Source: Azospirillum rugosum (GTDB lineage Bacteria > Pseudomonadota > Alphaproteobacteria > Azospirillales > Azospirillaceae). Taken from it: DNA of 64,000 nt. The notes beneath the pieces are model-generated. The model made no database searches. It was given only the letters and a program-made list of their open reading frames with translations, and was not told the DNA's origin. Below, in pieces: positions 1 through 9,013 of the stretch. Where the stretch lies: assembly GCF_017876155.1 (NCBI RefSeq), contig NZ_JAGINP010000001.1, positions 434,001 to 498,000 of the forward strand. The letters are read 5' to 3'. Made by a program: the position numbers and the translations under genes. Every line of letters begins with the position of its first letter. Position 1 is the first letter of the stretch.

Positions 1-627
1 GCCCCGGCGCGCGAGCTGTTCGTGCTGCCGCAGTCGCCGGCGCTCATCGCCGACCTCGAAAACTACGACCTGCTCTACCTCTCCGGCATCAGCCTGGCGA
101 TCTGGGGCGAGCGCGGGCGCGAGGTTCTGTTCCCCCTGCTCGACCGCCTGCGGGCGCGCGGCGGCCGCGTCGCCTTCGACACCAACTGGCGCCCGCGCCT
201 GTGGCCGGACAAGGAGACGGCGCAGCGCGCCTATGACGCCATGTTCCAGCGCGCCGACATCGCCCTGCCCGGCGTGGAGGACCTGCGCGGCCTGTACGGC
301 GACACCGACGCCGCCGCGGCACTGGCCCGCGTGCGCGCCGCCGGTGTGCCGGAGATCGTGCTGAAGCTGGAGCAGCCCGGCTGCATCGTCGCCACATCCG
401 ACGGGCTCCAGAAGGAGGTCCCCAGCCAGAAGGTGGCGAAGGTCGTGGACACCACCGCGGCCGGCGACAGCTTCTCCGCCGGCTACCTCGCCGCACGCCT
501 GCAAGGCCGCGACCCGGTGGAGGCCGCCCGGTCGGCCCATCGCATCGCCGCCGTCGTCATCCAGCACCGCGGCGCCATCATTCCCCGCGAAGCGACGGAC
601 GCCGTGCTCGCCCAGGACGCCGGGTAA
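1..627 (+). CDS. kdgK: 2-dehydro-3-deoxygluconokinase (KDG kinase), 5' end missing
   Basis: This is the C-terminal two thirds of a PfkB-family sugar kinase; the open frame runs through the left edge of the window, so the true start lies outside. The family phosphorylates 2-keto-3-deoxygluconate to KDPG in the cytoplasm with ATP. The PfkB signature 2 is seen as DTTAAGDSFSAGYLA (catalytic Asp in AAGDSF), and DTNWRPRLW is typical of KdgK. A GntR regulator follows 4 bases after the stop and KDPG aldolase comes next, which fits a KDG to pyruvate operon. Assignment to KdgK rather than another PfkB kinase rests on this context and the DTNWRPRLW motif. Confidence 0.9.
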   Translation, partial: APARELFVLPQSPALIADLENYDLLYLSGISLAIWGERGREVLFPLLDRLRARGGRVAFDTNWRPRLWPDKETAQRAYDAMFQRADIALPGVEDLRGLYGDTDAAAALARVRAAGVPEIVLKLEQPGCIVATSDGLQKEVPSQKVAKVVDTTAAGDSFSAGYLAARLQGRDPVEAARSAHRIAAVVIQHRGAIIPREATDAVLAQDAG

Positions 628-631
628 CGCC

Positions 632-1339
632 ATGGGACCCGCCCCCTTCCCCCGCGCCGCCCAACGCGGCACCACGGCGGCGGCGGCGATCTACCGCGAC
701 CTGCGCACCGAGATCGTGTCGCTGCGCCGCAAGCCCGGCGAGCCCATTTCGGAAAAGCAGATCGCCGAAGCGGCCGGCGTCAGCCGCACGCCGGTGCGCG
801 AGGCGGTGCTGCGCCTGTCCGACGAAGGGCTGATCGAGGTCTTCCCGCAGTCCGGCACCTTCGTCGCCCGCATCCCCATCGCCGCGCTGCCCGAGGCCAG
901 CCTGATCCGCAAGACGCTGGAGCAGCAGACGGCGCGCATGGCCGCCGAGCGCGCCACGCGCAGCCAGATCGCGGCCTTGCGCGCCAACCTGGAACGGCAG
1001 CAGGAGGTGGACGTCGCCGACGACGCCGACGGCTTCCACCAGGCCGACGAAAGCTTCCACGCGCTGATCGCAGAGATCGCCGGTTGCCCCGGCTTCTGGC
1101 CGATCGTGCAGCAGGTGAAGGTGCAGATCGACCGCTGCCGCCGCCTGACCCTGCCCGTGCGCGGCCGCATGTCCACCGTGATCGCGGAGCATGAGACGAT
1201 CGTCGCCGCCATCGCCGCCGGCGATCCCGAGGCTGCCGCCGGTGCTCTCAGCGCCCATATCGATGGCCTGTTGCTGACCATCGACGACGTGCGGCACGCC
1301 ACACCCCTCTATTTCTCTCTTCCCGAGGCCAAGCCATGA
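632..1339 (+). CDS. GntR family (FadR/FCD-type) transcriptional regulator
   Basis: A 235-residue regulator with an N-terminal winged helix (about residues 20-85, with GVSRTPVREAV as recognition helix region) and a C-terminal all-helical FCD ligand domain (FHQADESFHALIAE, metal-binding His pattern). It probably senses a uronate intermediate and controls the surrounding KDG genes. It sits between KDG kinase and KDPG aldolase; its stop overlaps the aldolase start by ATGA, so the three are co-translated. It is strongly similar along its whole length to the regulator at 4912-5688, so the two are paralogues. Confidence 0.9.
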   Translation: MGPAPFPRAAQRGTTAAAAIYRDLRTEIVSLRRKPGEPISEKQIAEAAGVSRTPVREAVLRLSDEGLIEVFPQSGTFVARIPIAALPEASLIRKTLEQQTARMAAERATRSQIAALRANLERQQEVDVADDADGFHQADESFHALIAEIAGCPGFWPIVQQVKVQIDRCRRLTLPVRGRMSTVIAEHETIVAAIAAGDPEAAAGALSAHIDGLLLTIDDVRHATPLYFSLPEAKP

Positions 1340-1974
1340 CCGTTCCCCGCCTTGAACCCTCCCTGACCGGCGCCCGGATCGTCCCGGTGCTGGTGCTCGA
1401 CAACCCGGCCGAGGCCGTGCCGCTGGCCGAGGCTCTGGTCGCCGGCGGCCTGACCACGCTGGAGATCACCCTGCGCACGCCGGGCGCGCTCGCCTGCGCC
1501 GAGGCCATCGCCGCCAAGGTGCCGGGCGCTCTGGTCGGCCTCGGCACGCTGATCCGGCCGGAGCAGTTTGCCCAGGCCCGCGACGTCGGCGCCCGCTTCG
1601 TCGTCAGCCCCGGCCTGACCGACCGGCTGGCCGAGGCCGCCAAGGCCGCCGGCCTGCCCTATCTGCCGGGCATCGCCACGGTGACCGAGGCGCTGATCGC
1701 CTACGAGCACGGCTTCCGCGAGCTGAAGTTCTTCCCCGCCATGCTCAACGGCGGCGCCCCGGCGCTCAAGGGCATGGCCCCGCTGCTCCCGGAAATCCGC
1801 TTCTGCCCGACCGGCGGCATCAAGGCGGAGAACGTCCGCGAGATCCTCAGCCTGCCCAACGTCTTCGCGCTCGGCGGCACCTGGCTGACCCCGGCCGACG
1901 CCGTCAAGGAGCGCCGCTGGGCCGACATCGAGCGCCTCGCCCGTGAGGCCTCCACCCTCGCGACACAGGGCTGA
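1336..1974 (+). CDS. eda: KDPG aldolase (2-dehydro-3-deoxyphosphogluconate aldolase)
   Basis: 212 residues, the usual length for this TIM-barrel class I aldolase, which splits KDPG into pyruvate and glyceraldehyde 3-phosphate. The Schiff-base lysine is K131 in ELKFFPA; the acid/base Glu and phosphate-site Arg are E43 and R47 in LEITLRTP. The phosphate-binding Gly-rich turn FCPTGGI is present. The ATG overlaps the preceding regulator stop (ATGA), indicating translational coupling. It completes the Entner-Doudoroff lower branch next to KDG kinase. Confidence 0.95.
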   Translation: MTVPRLEPSLTGARIVPVLVLDNPAEAVPLAEALVAGGLTTLEITLRTPGALACAEAIAAKVPGALVGLGTLIRPEQFAQARDVGARFVVSPGLTDRLAEAAKAAGLPYLPGIATVTEALIAYEHGFRELKFFPAMLNGGAPALKGMAPLLPEIRFCPTGGIKAENVREILSLPNVFALGGTWLTPADAVKERRWADIERLAREASTLATQG

Positions 1975-1978
1975 GTCG

Positions 1979-3007
1979 GTGCGGCGGCGCGTCGGCGTGA
2001 TCGGGCTGGGCATGGCGGCGACGCCCCACGCCCAGAGCCTGCTGGACCTGGCGGAGCGGGTGGAGGTGGCCGGTTGCTTCAGCCCCTCGGCCGACCGGCG
2101 CGCCGCCTTTGCCGCGCGTTTCGGCCTGCCGGTGGTGGATCGCATGGAGACGCTGCTGGACGACCCGACCCTGTCGGCGATCCTGCTGCTGACCCCGCCG
2201 GACAGCCACGCCGACCTGGTCGCGCGCTGCGCCGCCGCGGGCAAGCACGTCCTGCTGGAAAAGCCGCTGGACGCCACGCCGGAGGGCTCCCGCGCCGTGG
2301 TCGAGACCATGGAGCAGGCCGGCCTGACGCTGGGGGTCGTCCTCCAGCACCGCTTCCGTGCGGCGGCGGAGCGGCTGACCGACCTGCTGCGCGACGGCGT
2401 GTTGGGCGACCCGCTGACCACCTCCGTCATCATCCGCTGGTGGCGCGACGGCGACTATTACGCCCAGCCCGGCCGCGGCATGAAGGCGCGCGACGGCGGC
2501 GGCGTCCTGCTGACCCAGGCCATCCACACGCTGGACCTGTTCGTCAGCCTGTTCGGCCTGCCGAGCCATGTCGCCGCCTTCGCGGCGACCAGCGGCCTGC
2601 GCCCCATCGACACCGAGGACATGGTCACGGCGTCCCTGCGCTTCGAGACCGGGATGCTCGCCACGGTCGACGCCACCACGGTCGCCTTCCCCGGCTTCCC
2701 CGAGCGGATCGAGATCGCCGGCACCAAGGGTTCCGCCATCCTCACAGGCGACAACCTGGAGGTTCAGCTCCACAGCGGGGAGACGATCCGCGCCGGGGAG
2801 ACGGCCGGAACGCTCGGCGGCGGCGCCGACCCCATGGCCTTCGCCAACACCCACCACCGCGCCGTGCTGTCCGACTTCCTGGACGCGCTGGATAAGGGCG
2901 GCAGCCCGCGCGTGACCGGCCGCGAGGCGCTGAAGGTGCACCGCCTGATCGAGACGATCCTGGCAGCCTCCGACGCCTTTGCGGTGACGTCGGTCGCCAC
3001 GCACTGA
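1979..3007 (+). CDS. Gfo/Idh/MocA family NAD(P)-dependent oxidoreductase
   Basis: About 342 residues. The N-terminal Rossmann fold starts with VGVIGLGMAATPHA and contains the family motif EKPLD (lysine 90s region, catalytic Lys in the Gfo/Idh family); the C-terminal half is the alpha/beta substrate domain, with a helix carrying LTQAIHTLDLF (family catalytic His). I place the start at GTG 1979, four bases after the aldolase stop, because the Rossmann strand begins only four residues later; an ATG at 1943 would overlap the aldolase. The substrate is unknown; the context suggests a galacturonate- or aldonate-type sugar acid. Confidence 0.85.
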   Translation: MRRRVGVIGLGMAATPHAQSLLDLAERVEVAGCFSPSADRRAAFAARFGLPVVDRMETLLDDPTLSAILLLTPPDSHADLVARCAAAGKHVLLEKPLDATPEGSRAVVETMEQAGLTLGVVLQHRFRAAAERLTDLLRDGVLGDPLTTSVIIRWWRDGDYYAQPGRGMKARDGGGVLLTQAIHTLDLFVSLFGLPSHVAAFAATSGLRPIDTEDMVTASLRFETGMLATVDATTVAFPGFPERIEIAGTKGSAILTGDNLEVQLHSGETIRAGETAGTLGGGADPMAFANTHHRAVLSDFLDALDKGGSPRVTGREALKVHRLIETILAASDAFAVTSVATH

Positions 3008-3023
3008 GTCTCCGCCCAGCTGT

Positions 3024-3170
3024 TCCCTCTCCCCTCCGGGGAGAGGGAAGGGGCCCGCGCGTCAGCGTGGGAAGGGTGAGGGTCGTGCGAGAATAAGCCC
3101 TGATCCTTGCCGGTACCCTCACCCGGCCGCTGTTGCGGCCACCCTCTCCCGGGGCGGGAGAGGGAGTTCT
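3024..3170. repeat. Composite palindromic intergenic repeat, copy 1 of 3
   Basis: A run of nested inverted repeats: CCCTCTCCC-CTCC-GGGAGAGGG, then GGTGAGGG opposite ACCCTCACC, and closing with CCCTCTCCCGGGGCGGGAGAGGG-like arms. The same arrangement recurs at 8779-8923 and, with variations, at 15288-15430. It lies downstream of the oxidoreductase stop and before the uxaB promoter. It looks like a REP/MITE-type dispersed element that would fold in RNA; any terminator role is inference. Confidence 0.8.
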
Positions 3171-3275
3171 GCGCCGCCGCGCCATTCTGCCGCACCCTGG
3201 CTTCACGACGAAAACACCGCAAAACCGCGCCACGCGCAGGCACGCTCCGTCACCAGAACCCCTTGCCTCCATAAC

Positions 3276-3294
3276 TGATATATTAATATAATAC
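3276..3294. promoter_or_regulatory. AT-rich palindrome upstream of uxaB (candidate operator)
   Basis: In otherwise very GC-rich DNA, the perfect palindrome ATATTAATAT (3280-3289) lies about 30 bases before the uxaB ATG. Its position fits a GntR-type operator or an AT-rich promoter -10 region. It does not contain the ATACTA core seen at 5935, 18347 and 22448, so it may serve a different regulator. Confidence 0.35.
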
Positions 3295-3321
3295 GCCAAC
3301 TCCCCGATAAGGAACCCCATC

Positions 3322-4827
3322 ATGGCCCAGCTCTCCCGTGACCTCCTCGCCGGCGGCGCGCTCGACGTCGCGCACACCGCCGGCGCGCCGGTGCTTCCCG
3401 TCACCATCCTGCAGGTGGGCGACGGCAACTTCCTGCGCGGCTTCGTGGACTGGATGGTCGACGTCGCCAACGGCCGTGGCCTGATGGGCGCCGGCGTCGC
3501 CGTGGCCCAGCCGCTCGCCCAGGGCATCGCCGGCCTGCTGAAGGCCCAGGACGGCCTCTACACCGTCCTGCTGCGCGGCATCGAGCAGGGCCGCGAGGTG
3601 GAGGATCGCCGGGTGGTCAGCTGCGTGTCCGACGCGCTCGATCCCTACGCCGAGTGGGAGCGGATGGTCGCCCACGCCACGGCGCCGCAGCTGCGCTTCG
3701 TCGTGTCCAACACCACCGAGGCCGGCATCGCCGACGTGGAGGAGCCCTACACCCCCGGCGCCTGCCAGCAGAGCTTCCCGGCCAAGGTCGCCGCCCTTCT
3801 GCACGCACGCTTCAAGGCGCTGGGCGGCACGGCCGCGACCGGCCTGGTCTTCCTGCCCTGCGAGCTGATCGAGGCCAACGGCGCCAACCTGAAGCGCATC
3901 GTGCTGGCCCACGCCAAGCGCTGGGGCCTGGAGTCCGGCTTCGCCGCCTGGGTGGAGGCGCACAACCACTTCCTGAACACGCTGGTCGACCGCATCGTCC
4001 CCGGCTACCCGCGGGACGAGGCCGCGGCACTCACGGCCAAGTGGGGCTACGAGGACACGCTGGCCGTGGCCGGCGAGCCCTTCCACGTCTGGGTCATCGA
4101 GGGCCCGGCGGCTCTGGCCGAGGAGTTCCCGCTGCACAAGGCCGGCCTGAACGTGGTGTGGACCGACGACCTGAGGCCCTACCGCAGCCGCAAGGTGCGC
4201 ATCCTGAACGGCGCCCACACGGCGAGCGCGCTGGCCGCCTTTGGGGCCGGCATCGACACGGTCAAGGGCATGATGGACGACGCCACCCTGTCGGCCTACC
4301 TGTCCAAGGTGATGTTCGAGGACATCGTCCCCTACGTCCCGCTGCCCGAGGCCGAGCGCCAGGACTACGCCCGAACGATCATGGAGCGGTTCGGCAACCC
4401 CTACATCCGGCACGAGCTGATCTCGATCGCCCTGAACTCCGTCTCGAAGTGGGCGGTGCGCGTGCTGCCCAGCCTGAAGGACGCGGTGGCCGCCAAGGGC
4501 GAGGCGCCGGAGGGGCTGTCCTTCTCCCTGGCCGCCCTGCTGCGCTTCTACCAGGGCACGCTGGCGGACGGCGCCTACACCGGCACGCGCGACGCCGGCG
4601 CCTACCCGATCCGAGACGACGCGGCGGTGATCGCGGCCATGGCCGCGGCCTGGGCGGCGCACGGCAACGACCCGGCGGCGCTGGTGAAGGCGATTCTGGC
4701 CGACGCAAAGCTGTGGGGCGAGGACCTGACCCTCATCCCCGGCCTCGCCGTCCGCACCACCGCCCACCTCGCCGCCATCCAGGCCAAGGGCATGCGCGGC
4801 GCCCTGGCAGGGCTGCTGGGCGCGTAA
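3322..4827 (+). CDS. uxaB: Tagaturonate reductase (altronate oxidoreductase)
   Basis: 501 residues, a long-chain mannitol-dehydrogenase-family enzyme that reduces D-tagaturonate to D-altronate with NADH in galacturonate catabolism. The N-terminal segment GDGNFLRGFVDW is characteristic of UxaB rather than UxuB or MtlD, as are SNTTEAGI, PCELIEANG, DRIVPGYPRDE and the catalytic RKVRILNGAHT (Lys-Asn-His). It stands alone between an AT-rich operator-like site and a clear terminator. No uronate isomerase (uxaC) or altronate dehydratase (uxaA) is visible in the window. Confidence 0.92.
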   Translation: MAQLSRDLLAGGALDVAHTAGAPVLPVTILQVGDGNFLRGFVDWMVDVANGRGLMGAGVAVAQPLAQGIAGLLKAQDGLYTVLLRGIEQGREVEDRRVVSCVSDALDPYAEWERMVAHATAPQLRFVVSNTTEAGIADVEEPYTPGACQQSFPAKVAALLHARFKALGGTAATGLVFLPCELIEANGANLKRIVLAHAKRWGLESGFAAWVEAHNHFLNTLVDRIVPGYPRDEAAALTAKWGYEDTLAVAGEPFHVWVIEGPAALAEEFPLHKAGLNVVWTDDLRPYRSRKVRILNGAHTASALAAFGAGIDTVKGMMDDATLSAYLSKVMFEDIVPYVPLPEAERQDYARTIMERFGNPYIRHELISIALNSVSKWAVRVLPSLKDAVAAKGEAPEGLSFSLAALLRFYQGTLADGAYTGTRDAGAYPIRDDAAVIAAMAAAWAAHGNDPAALVKAILADAKLWGEDLTLIPGLAVRTTAHLAAIQAKGMRGALAGLLGA

Positions 4828-4860
4828 GCGCCATCACAGTCCAGCGGCACCAACAAAGAC

Positions 4861-4890
4861 GGAAGGGGGCGAAAGCCCCCTTCCTTTTTT
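4861..4890 (+). terminator. Rho-independent terminator after uxaB
   Basis: A perfect 10-bp stem (GGAAGGGGGC / GCCCCCTTCC, loop GAAA) followed immediately by six T. It lies 33 bases after the uxaB stop and separates uxaB from the convergent GntR gene. Confidence 0.9.
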
Positions 4891-4911
4891 GTTGCCGTCA
4901 CGCCGCGCGCG

Positions 4912-5688
4912 TCACGGGTCGGCGATGAAATAGTCGGGCAGCTGCTTGCTGCGTTCCCCGAACTCGGCCGCCAGCTTCTCCAGATGCAGCTTGATCGCCG
5001 CCTCCGCGGCGTCGGGCCGATGCTCGGCGATGGCGGTGACGGCCGTCGCATGCTCGTCCACCAGACGCACCATGCGGCCCGGATCGGGCAGGGTCAGGCG
5101 GCGGTAGCGGTCGATCTGCACCTTCACCTGCTGGATCAGCGTCCAGACCCCGGGCAGCCCGGCGACGTCGGCGATGGCCGCGTGGAACTCCTCGTCGGCG
5201 CGGTGGAAGGCTTCGGCGTCGCCGGTTTCGGCGGCCACGCGCTGCCGCGCGATCAGGTCTTGCAGGCGGGCCACCTGCTGCGGCGTCGCGCGTTGCGCGG
5301 CGTAGCGGGCGGTCGTCTCCTCCAGCGCCGTGCGGAGCCTCATGGATTCCGGAAGGTTCGCCAGGGGAATGCGGGCGACGAAGGTGCCGCTTTGCGGAAA
5401 CACCTCCAGCAGCCCTTCGCCGGCCAGCTGCCGCACGGCCTCGCGCACCGGGGTCCGGCTGACCCCGTAGGTCTGGAGCAGATCCTTCTCGATGACCGGC
5501 TCCCCCGGCTTGCGCTTCAGGGTCATGATCTCGGCGCGGAGTTGCTGGTAGATGCTCTGCGCCGCCGTGGCCCCGCGCCCGCGGGATGCCCGCGACGGAT
5601 GCGGCGCGCGGCGACGGCTGGCCGCCGATTCCGCGTCGGCGGTTCCCGCCGCGCCCATCCCGTCACCGGTCGTCATGTTCGTGTCCAT
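4912..5688 (-). CDS. GntR family (FadR/FCD-type) transcriptional regulator
   Basis: 258 residues from ATG 5688, which is preceded by an AGGA ribosome site; longer in-frame starts have no such site and add low-complexity residues. Winged helix about residues 40-110 (GVSRTPVREAV), FCD domain after that (FHRADEEFHAAIAD, QQVKVQIDRYRRLTLP). It is divergent from kdgT-kduI-kduD across a 412-base regulatory gap containing a perfect ATACTA-type palindrome, so it likely controls these genes and itself. It is a close paralogue of the regulator at 632-1339. Confidence 0.9.
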   Translation of the reverse strand: MDTNMTTGDGMGAAGTADAESAASRRRAPHPSRASRGRGATAAQSIYQQLRAEIMTLKRKPGEPVIEKDLLQTYGVSRTPVREAVRQLAGEGLLEVFPQSGTFVARIPLANLPESMRLRTALEETTARYAAQRATPQQVARLQDLIARQRVAAETGDAEAFHRADEEFHAAIADVAGLPGVWTLIQQVKVQIDRYRRLTLPDPGRMVRLVDEHATAVTAIAEHRPDAAEAAIKLHLEKLAAEFGERSKQLPDYFIADP

Positions 5689-5934
5689 CGCCGTCCTTCG
5701 CCGGTCGGTCCCGTGTCCAGGGCCGGCTGGCCGATCCTTGTTGTTGGTCGCCGCCTTTGCGTCCCGTCCAGGGCGGGGCGGCTCCGGAATGCCAAGCAAC
5801 AGATACAACAGCGGGATCCGGCCGCGATAGCGTCTTCTGGCGGCCACACCGCACCCGCGTCGCGCACACCCCGGACGCGGTGCCCCCTGCGGCAAACTGT
5901 CACCATCCCATCGCAGCGCTGTGGCTCGGTCTGT

Positions 5935-5946
5935 AATACTAGTATT
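5935..5946. promoter_or_regulatory. Palindromic operator candidate AATACTAGTATT before kdgT
   Basis: A perfect 12-bp palindrome in the gap between the divergent GntR gene and kdgT (5689-6100). The gap holds no gene. The half site ATACTA recurs in the candidate operators at 18347 and 22448, all ahead of uptake genes. FCD-type GntR regulators bind short palindromes like this; which regulator acts here is inference, the adjacent one being the best guess. Confidence 0.55.
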
Positions 5947-6100
5947 CTAGCTTACAGAGATCAGCGCCGGGCGCCACGGGAAGGCAGCCAGGGCGGGCAC
6001 GAAGCCCAGCCCGGCCGGAACCCCGCGGCAACCGGTCGAACAACGCGGCCACAGCGCTCCCACAGAAAAATCCGGGAGCCGCCCACCAGGAGTGCCGGTA

Positions 6101-7111
6101 ATGGACATCAAAAAGCGCATCGATCGCATCCCCGGCGGGATGATGATCCTTCCCCTGTTCCTTGGCGCCTGCCTGAACACCTTCGCGCCGAACACCGGGA
6201 AGTTCTTCGGTTCCTTCACCAACGGCCTGATCACCGGCACCCTGCCGATCCTGTCCGTCTGGTTCTTCTGCATCGGCGCCAGCATCAGCCTGAAGGCCAC
6301 CCCCCTGGTCCTGCGCAAGAGCGGCGTCCTGGTGTCGGTCAAGATCATCACCGCGGCGCTCGCCGGCGTCATCGCCTCGCTGTTCATCCCGGCCGACGGC
6401 ATCACGTCGGGCTTCTTCACCGGCCTGTCGGTGCTGGCCATCATCGCCGCCATGAACGACACCAACGGCGGCATGTACATGGCGCTGATGCAGCAGTACG
6501 GCACCAAGGAGGAGGCCGGCGCCTTCTGCCTGATGTGCCTGGAATCCGGACCGTTCATGACCATGGTCACGCTGGGCATCGCCGGTCTCGCCAGCTTCCC
6601 CTGGCAGACGATGGTCGGCGCGCTGCTGCCCTTCGTCATCGGCTTCGCGCTCGGCAACCTCGACAAGGACCTGCGCGCCTTCTTCAGCCAGGGCGTGTCG
6701 GTGATGGTGCCCTTCTTCGCCTTCGCGCTGGGCAACAACCTGAACTTCACGACCATCATGAACACCGGCCTGCTCGGCATCGTGCTCGGCCTCGCGGTGA
6801 TCGCGGTGACGGGCTTCACGCTGGTGCTGGCCGACATCTTCCTGGCCAAGGGCAACGGCACGGCCGGCATCGGCGCCGCCTCCACCGCCGGCGCCGCCGT
6901 GACGGTCCCGCCGATCATCGCCTCCATCGAGCCGAACTTCGCCCCGGTCGCCCCGGCCGCCACCGCGCTCGTCGCCACCTGCGTGGTCGTCACCTCCCTG
7001 CTGACCCCGGTCCTGACCGCTTGGTGGGCGCGCCGCTACGGCGTCCTGTCGCCCCGCTACAAGGCGGCGGAGGCGACCAAGGCCTCCCTGACCGTCGCCC
7101 CCGCGGAATGA
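6101..7111 (+). CDS. kdgT: 2-keto-3-deoxygluconate permease
   Basis: 336 residues, ten or so hydrophobic segments, a proton-coupled KDG importer of the inner membrane. Family hallmarks include the start region [22 protein letters not shown] near residue 30, [15 protein letters not shown] and the C-terminal [11 protein letters not shown]. Start at ATG 6101, eight bases after CAGGAG; a GTG three codons upstream lies within that ribosome site. First gene of kdgT-kduI-kduD, transcribed away from a GntR regulator. Confidence 0.95.
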   Translation: MDIKKRIDRIPGGMMILPLFLGACLNTFAPNTGKFFGSFTNGLITGTLPILSVWFFCIGASISLKATPLVLRKSGVLVSVKIITAALAGVIASLFIPADGITSGFFTGLSVLAIIAAMNDTNGGMYMALMQQYGTKEEAGAFCLMCLESGPFMTMVTLGIAGLASFPWQTMVGALLPFVIGFALGNLDKDLRAFFSQGVSVMVPFFAFALGNNLNFTTIMNTGLLGIVLGLAVIAVTGFTLVLADIFLAKGNGTAGIGAASTAGAAVTVPPIIASIEPNFAPVAPAATALVATCVVVTSLLTPVLTAWWARRYGVLSPRYKAAEATKASLTVAPAE

Positions 7112-7161
7112 GCCATCCAGATCACCGTCGGCTGAATGCGGCACAAACGAGAGTTCCGATC

Positions 7162-7998
7162 ATGAAGATTTCCGTTCGCCACCCGTCCCATCCCGACGCC
7201 GTCCGCGGCTACGACACGGCGACGCTGCGCGACCACTTCCTGGTGTCGTCGATGTTCCAGCCCGACGACATCGTCCTGACCTACAGCCACATCGAGCGCT
7301 TCGTGGTCGGCGGCGCCATGCCGGTCGCCGGCCCCCTGAAGCTCGAAGCCCCGAAGGAGATCGGCTCCCCGAACTTCCTGGACCGGCGCGAGCTGGGCGC
7401 GGTCAACGTCGGCGGCCCCGGCCGCGTCACGGTGGACGGCGCCGTCTACGATCTGGACACCCGCGACTGCCTCTATGTTGCCATGGGGAGCGAGGACGTG
7501 CGCTTCGAAAGCCTGGACCGCCGGAACCCCGCCAAGTTCTACCTGAACAGCACGCCGGCCCACGCGCGCTTCGAGACCATGAAGATCTCCATCGCGCAGG
7601 CCAAGCAGCGCCACCTCGGCGACCCGTCCACGTCCAACGAACGGACGATCTTCCAGATGATCCACCCGGACGTCTGCAAGACCGCGCAGCTGGTGCTCGG
7701 CATGACCATGCTGAAGCCGAACAACATGTGGAACAGCATGCCGTGCCACACGCACGACCGGCGCAACGAGGTCTATTTCTACTTCGACCTGCCGGAAAGC
7801 GCGCGCGTCTTCCACTTCATGGGCGAGCCGACGGAGACCCGCCACATCGTCATGGCGAACGAGGAGGCGGTGATTTCCCCGCCCTGGTCGATCCACTGCG
7901 GCGTGGGCACGCACAACTACACCTTCATCTGGGCCATGGGCGGCGACAACCAGGCCTTCGACGATATGGACCAAATTCCCCTGGCCACGATGCGCTGA
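7162..7998 (+). CDS. kduI: 5-keto-4-deoxyuronate isomerase (KduI)
   Basis: 278 residues, the normal length. The enzyme isomerises 5-keto-4-deoxyuronate (4-deoxy-L-threo-5-hexosulose uronate) to 2,5-diketo-3-deoxygluconate during breakdown of unsaturated uronides from pectin or similar polymers. The cupin metal ligands are H196, H198 (PCHTHDRR), E203 and H245 (PPWSIH), identical in number and spacing to the E. coli enzyme. It lies 50 bases after kdgT and 15 bases before kduD. Confidence 0.95.
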   Translation: MKISVRHPSHPDAVRGYDTATLRDHFLVSSMFQPDDIVLTYSHIERFVVGGAMPVAGPLKLEAPKEIGSPNFLDRRELGAVNVGGPGRVTVDGAVYDLDTRDCLYVAMGSEDVRFESLDRRNPAKFYLNSTPAHARFETMKISIAQAKQRHLGDPSTSNERTIFQMIHPDVCKTAQLVLGMTMLKPNNMWNSMPCHTHDRRNEVYFYFDLPESARVFHFMGEPTETRHIVMANEEAVISPPWSIHCGVGTHNYTFIWAMGGDNQAFDDMDQIPLATMR

Positions 7999-8013
7999 GC
8001 GGAGACACACGTT

Positions 8014-8772
8014 ATGATCAATCCTTTTGACCTGACGGGCAAGGTGGCGCTGGTCACCGGCGCCAACACCGGCATCGGCCAGGGCATCGCCGTGGCGCTC
8101 GCCAAGGCCGGCGCCGACATCGCGGCGGTCGACGTCGCTCCGCTCGACGAGACCCAGGACCTCGTGGAGGCGGCCGGGCGCCGCTTCCTCGGCCTGAAGG
8201 CCGACCTGACCAGCATCGCCCCGGTTCCAGGCCTGATCGAGGAGGCCGTCGGCCGCTACGGCCAGCTCGACATTCTGGTCAACAACGCCGGCCTGATCCG
8301 CCGCGCCGACGCGGTGGACTTCACCGAGGCCGACTGGGACCTCGTGATGAACATCAACATCAAGACGCTGTTCTTCTTCTGCCAGGCTTTCGGCCGCTAC
8401 GCGATCAACGCCGGCCGCAAGGGGAAGATCATCAACATCGCCTCCATGCTGTCCTTCCAGGGCGGCATCCGCGTCCCCTCCTACACGGCGTCGAAGAGCG
8501 GCGTGGCCGGCATCACCCGGCTTCTGGCCTGCGAGTGGGCCGGCAAGGGCATCAACGTGAACGCCATCGCACCGGGCTACGTCGCCACCAACAACACGGC
8601 GGCCCTTCGCGCCGACGAGAACCGCAGCGCCGAGATCCTGGGCCGAATCCCGGCCGGCCGCTGGAGCGTGCCGTCCGACATGGGCGGCCCGGCGGTCTTC
8701 CTGGCGTCGGAAGCCGCCGACTACATCCACGGCACGATCCTCCCCGTGGACGGCGGCTGGCTGGCCCGGTAA
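8014..8772 (+). CDS. kduD: 2-dehydro-3-deoxy-D-gluconate 5-dehydrogenase (KduD)
   Basis: 252 residues, a classical short-chain dehydrogenase that reduces 2,5-diketo-3-deoxygluconate to KDG. TGANTGIGQG (15-24) is the cofactor loop, NNAG at 90-93, and the catalytic triad is S144, Y157, K161. Its product feeds KDG kinase and KDPG aldolase at the left end of the window. A composite repeat starts 7 bases after its stop. Confidence 0.93.
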   Translation: MINPFDLTGKVALVTGANTGIGQGIAVALAKAGADIAAVDVAPLDETQDLVEAAGRRFLGLKADLTSIAPVPGLIEEAVGRYGQLDILVNNAGLIRRADAVDFTEADWDLVMNINIKTLFFFCQAFGRYAINAGRKGKIINIASMLSFQGGIRVPSYTASKSGVAGITRLLACEWAGKGINVNAIAPGYVATNNTAALRADENRSAEILGRIPAGRWSVPSDMGGPAVFLASEAADYIHGTILPVDGGWLAR

Positions 8773-8778
8773 CCACGG

Positions 8779-8923
8779 TCCCTCTCCCCTCCGGGGAGAG
8801 GGTGCCCGCGAAGCGGGCGGGTGAGGGTCATGCGAGAATAGGCGACTGATCCTCGCATGACCCTCACCCTTCCCACGCTTCGCGCGGGCCCCTTCCCTCT
8901 CCCGGGGCGGGAGAGGGAGTTCT
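8779..8923. repeat. Composite palindromic intergenic repeat, copy 2 of 3
   Basis: Same nested hairpin structure as 3024-3170, including CCCTCTCCCCTCCGGGGAGA, the internal pair GGTGAGGGTCATGCGAG / CGCATGACCCTCACC, and the closing CCCTCTCCCGGGGCGGGAGA. Lies just downstream of kduD and before the hpnB gene. The identity with copy 1, including the TGCGAGAATA spacer, shows relatively recent copying. Confidence 0.8.
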
Positions 8924-9013
8924 AGACCATCCACCACCGCCAAGGCAGAATGCCGCAGTCCGCCGTACCGGCGGACATGATGGATGGTACCGCCGCGCGG
9001 GCGGGAAACTCGG

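Noticed and set aside
4984..7998. Very long plus-strand frame (about 1000 codons) over the GntR gene and kdgT
   Set aside because: It is the antisense or alternative frame of GntR, kdgT and, only in its last part, true kduI. High GC leaves such frames open. Product is low-complexity Arg/His/Gly.
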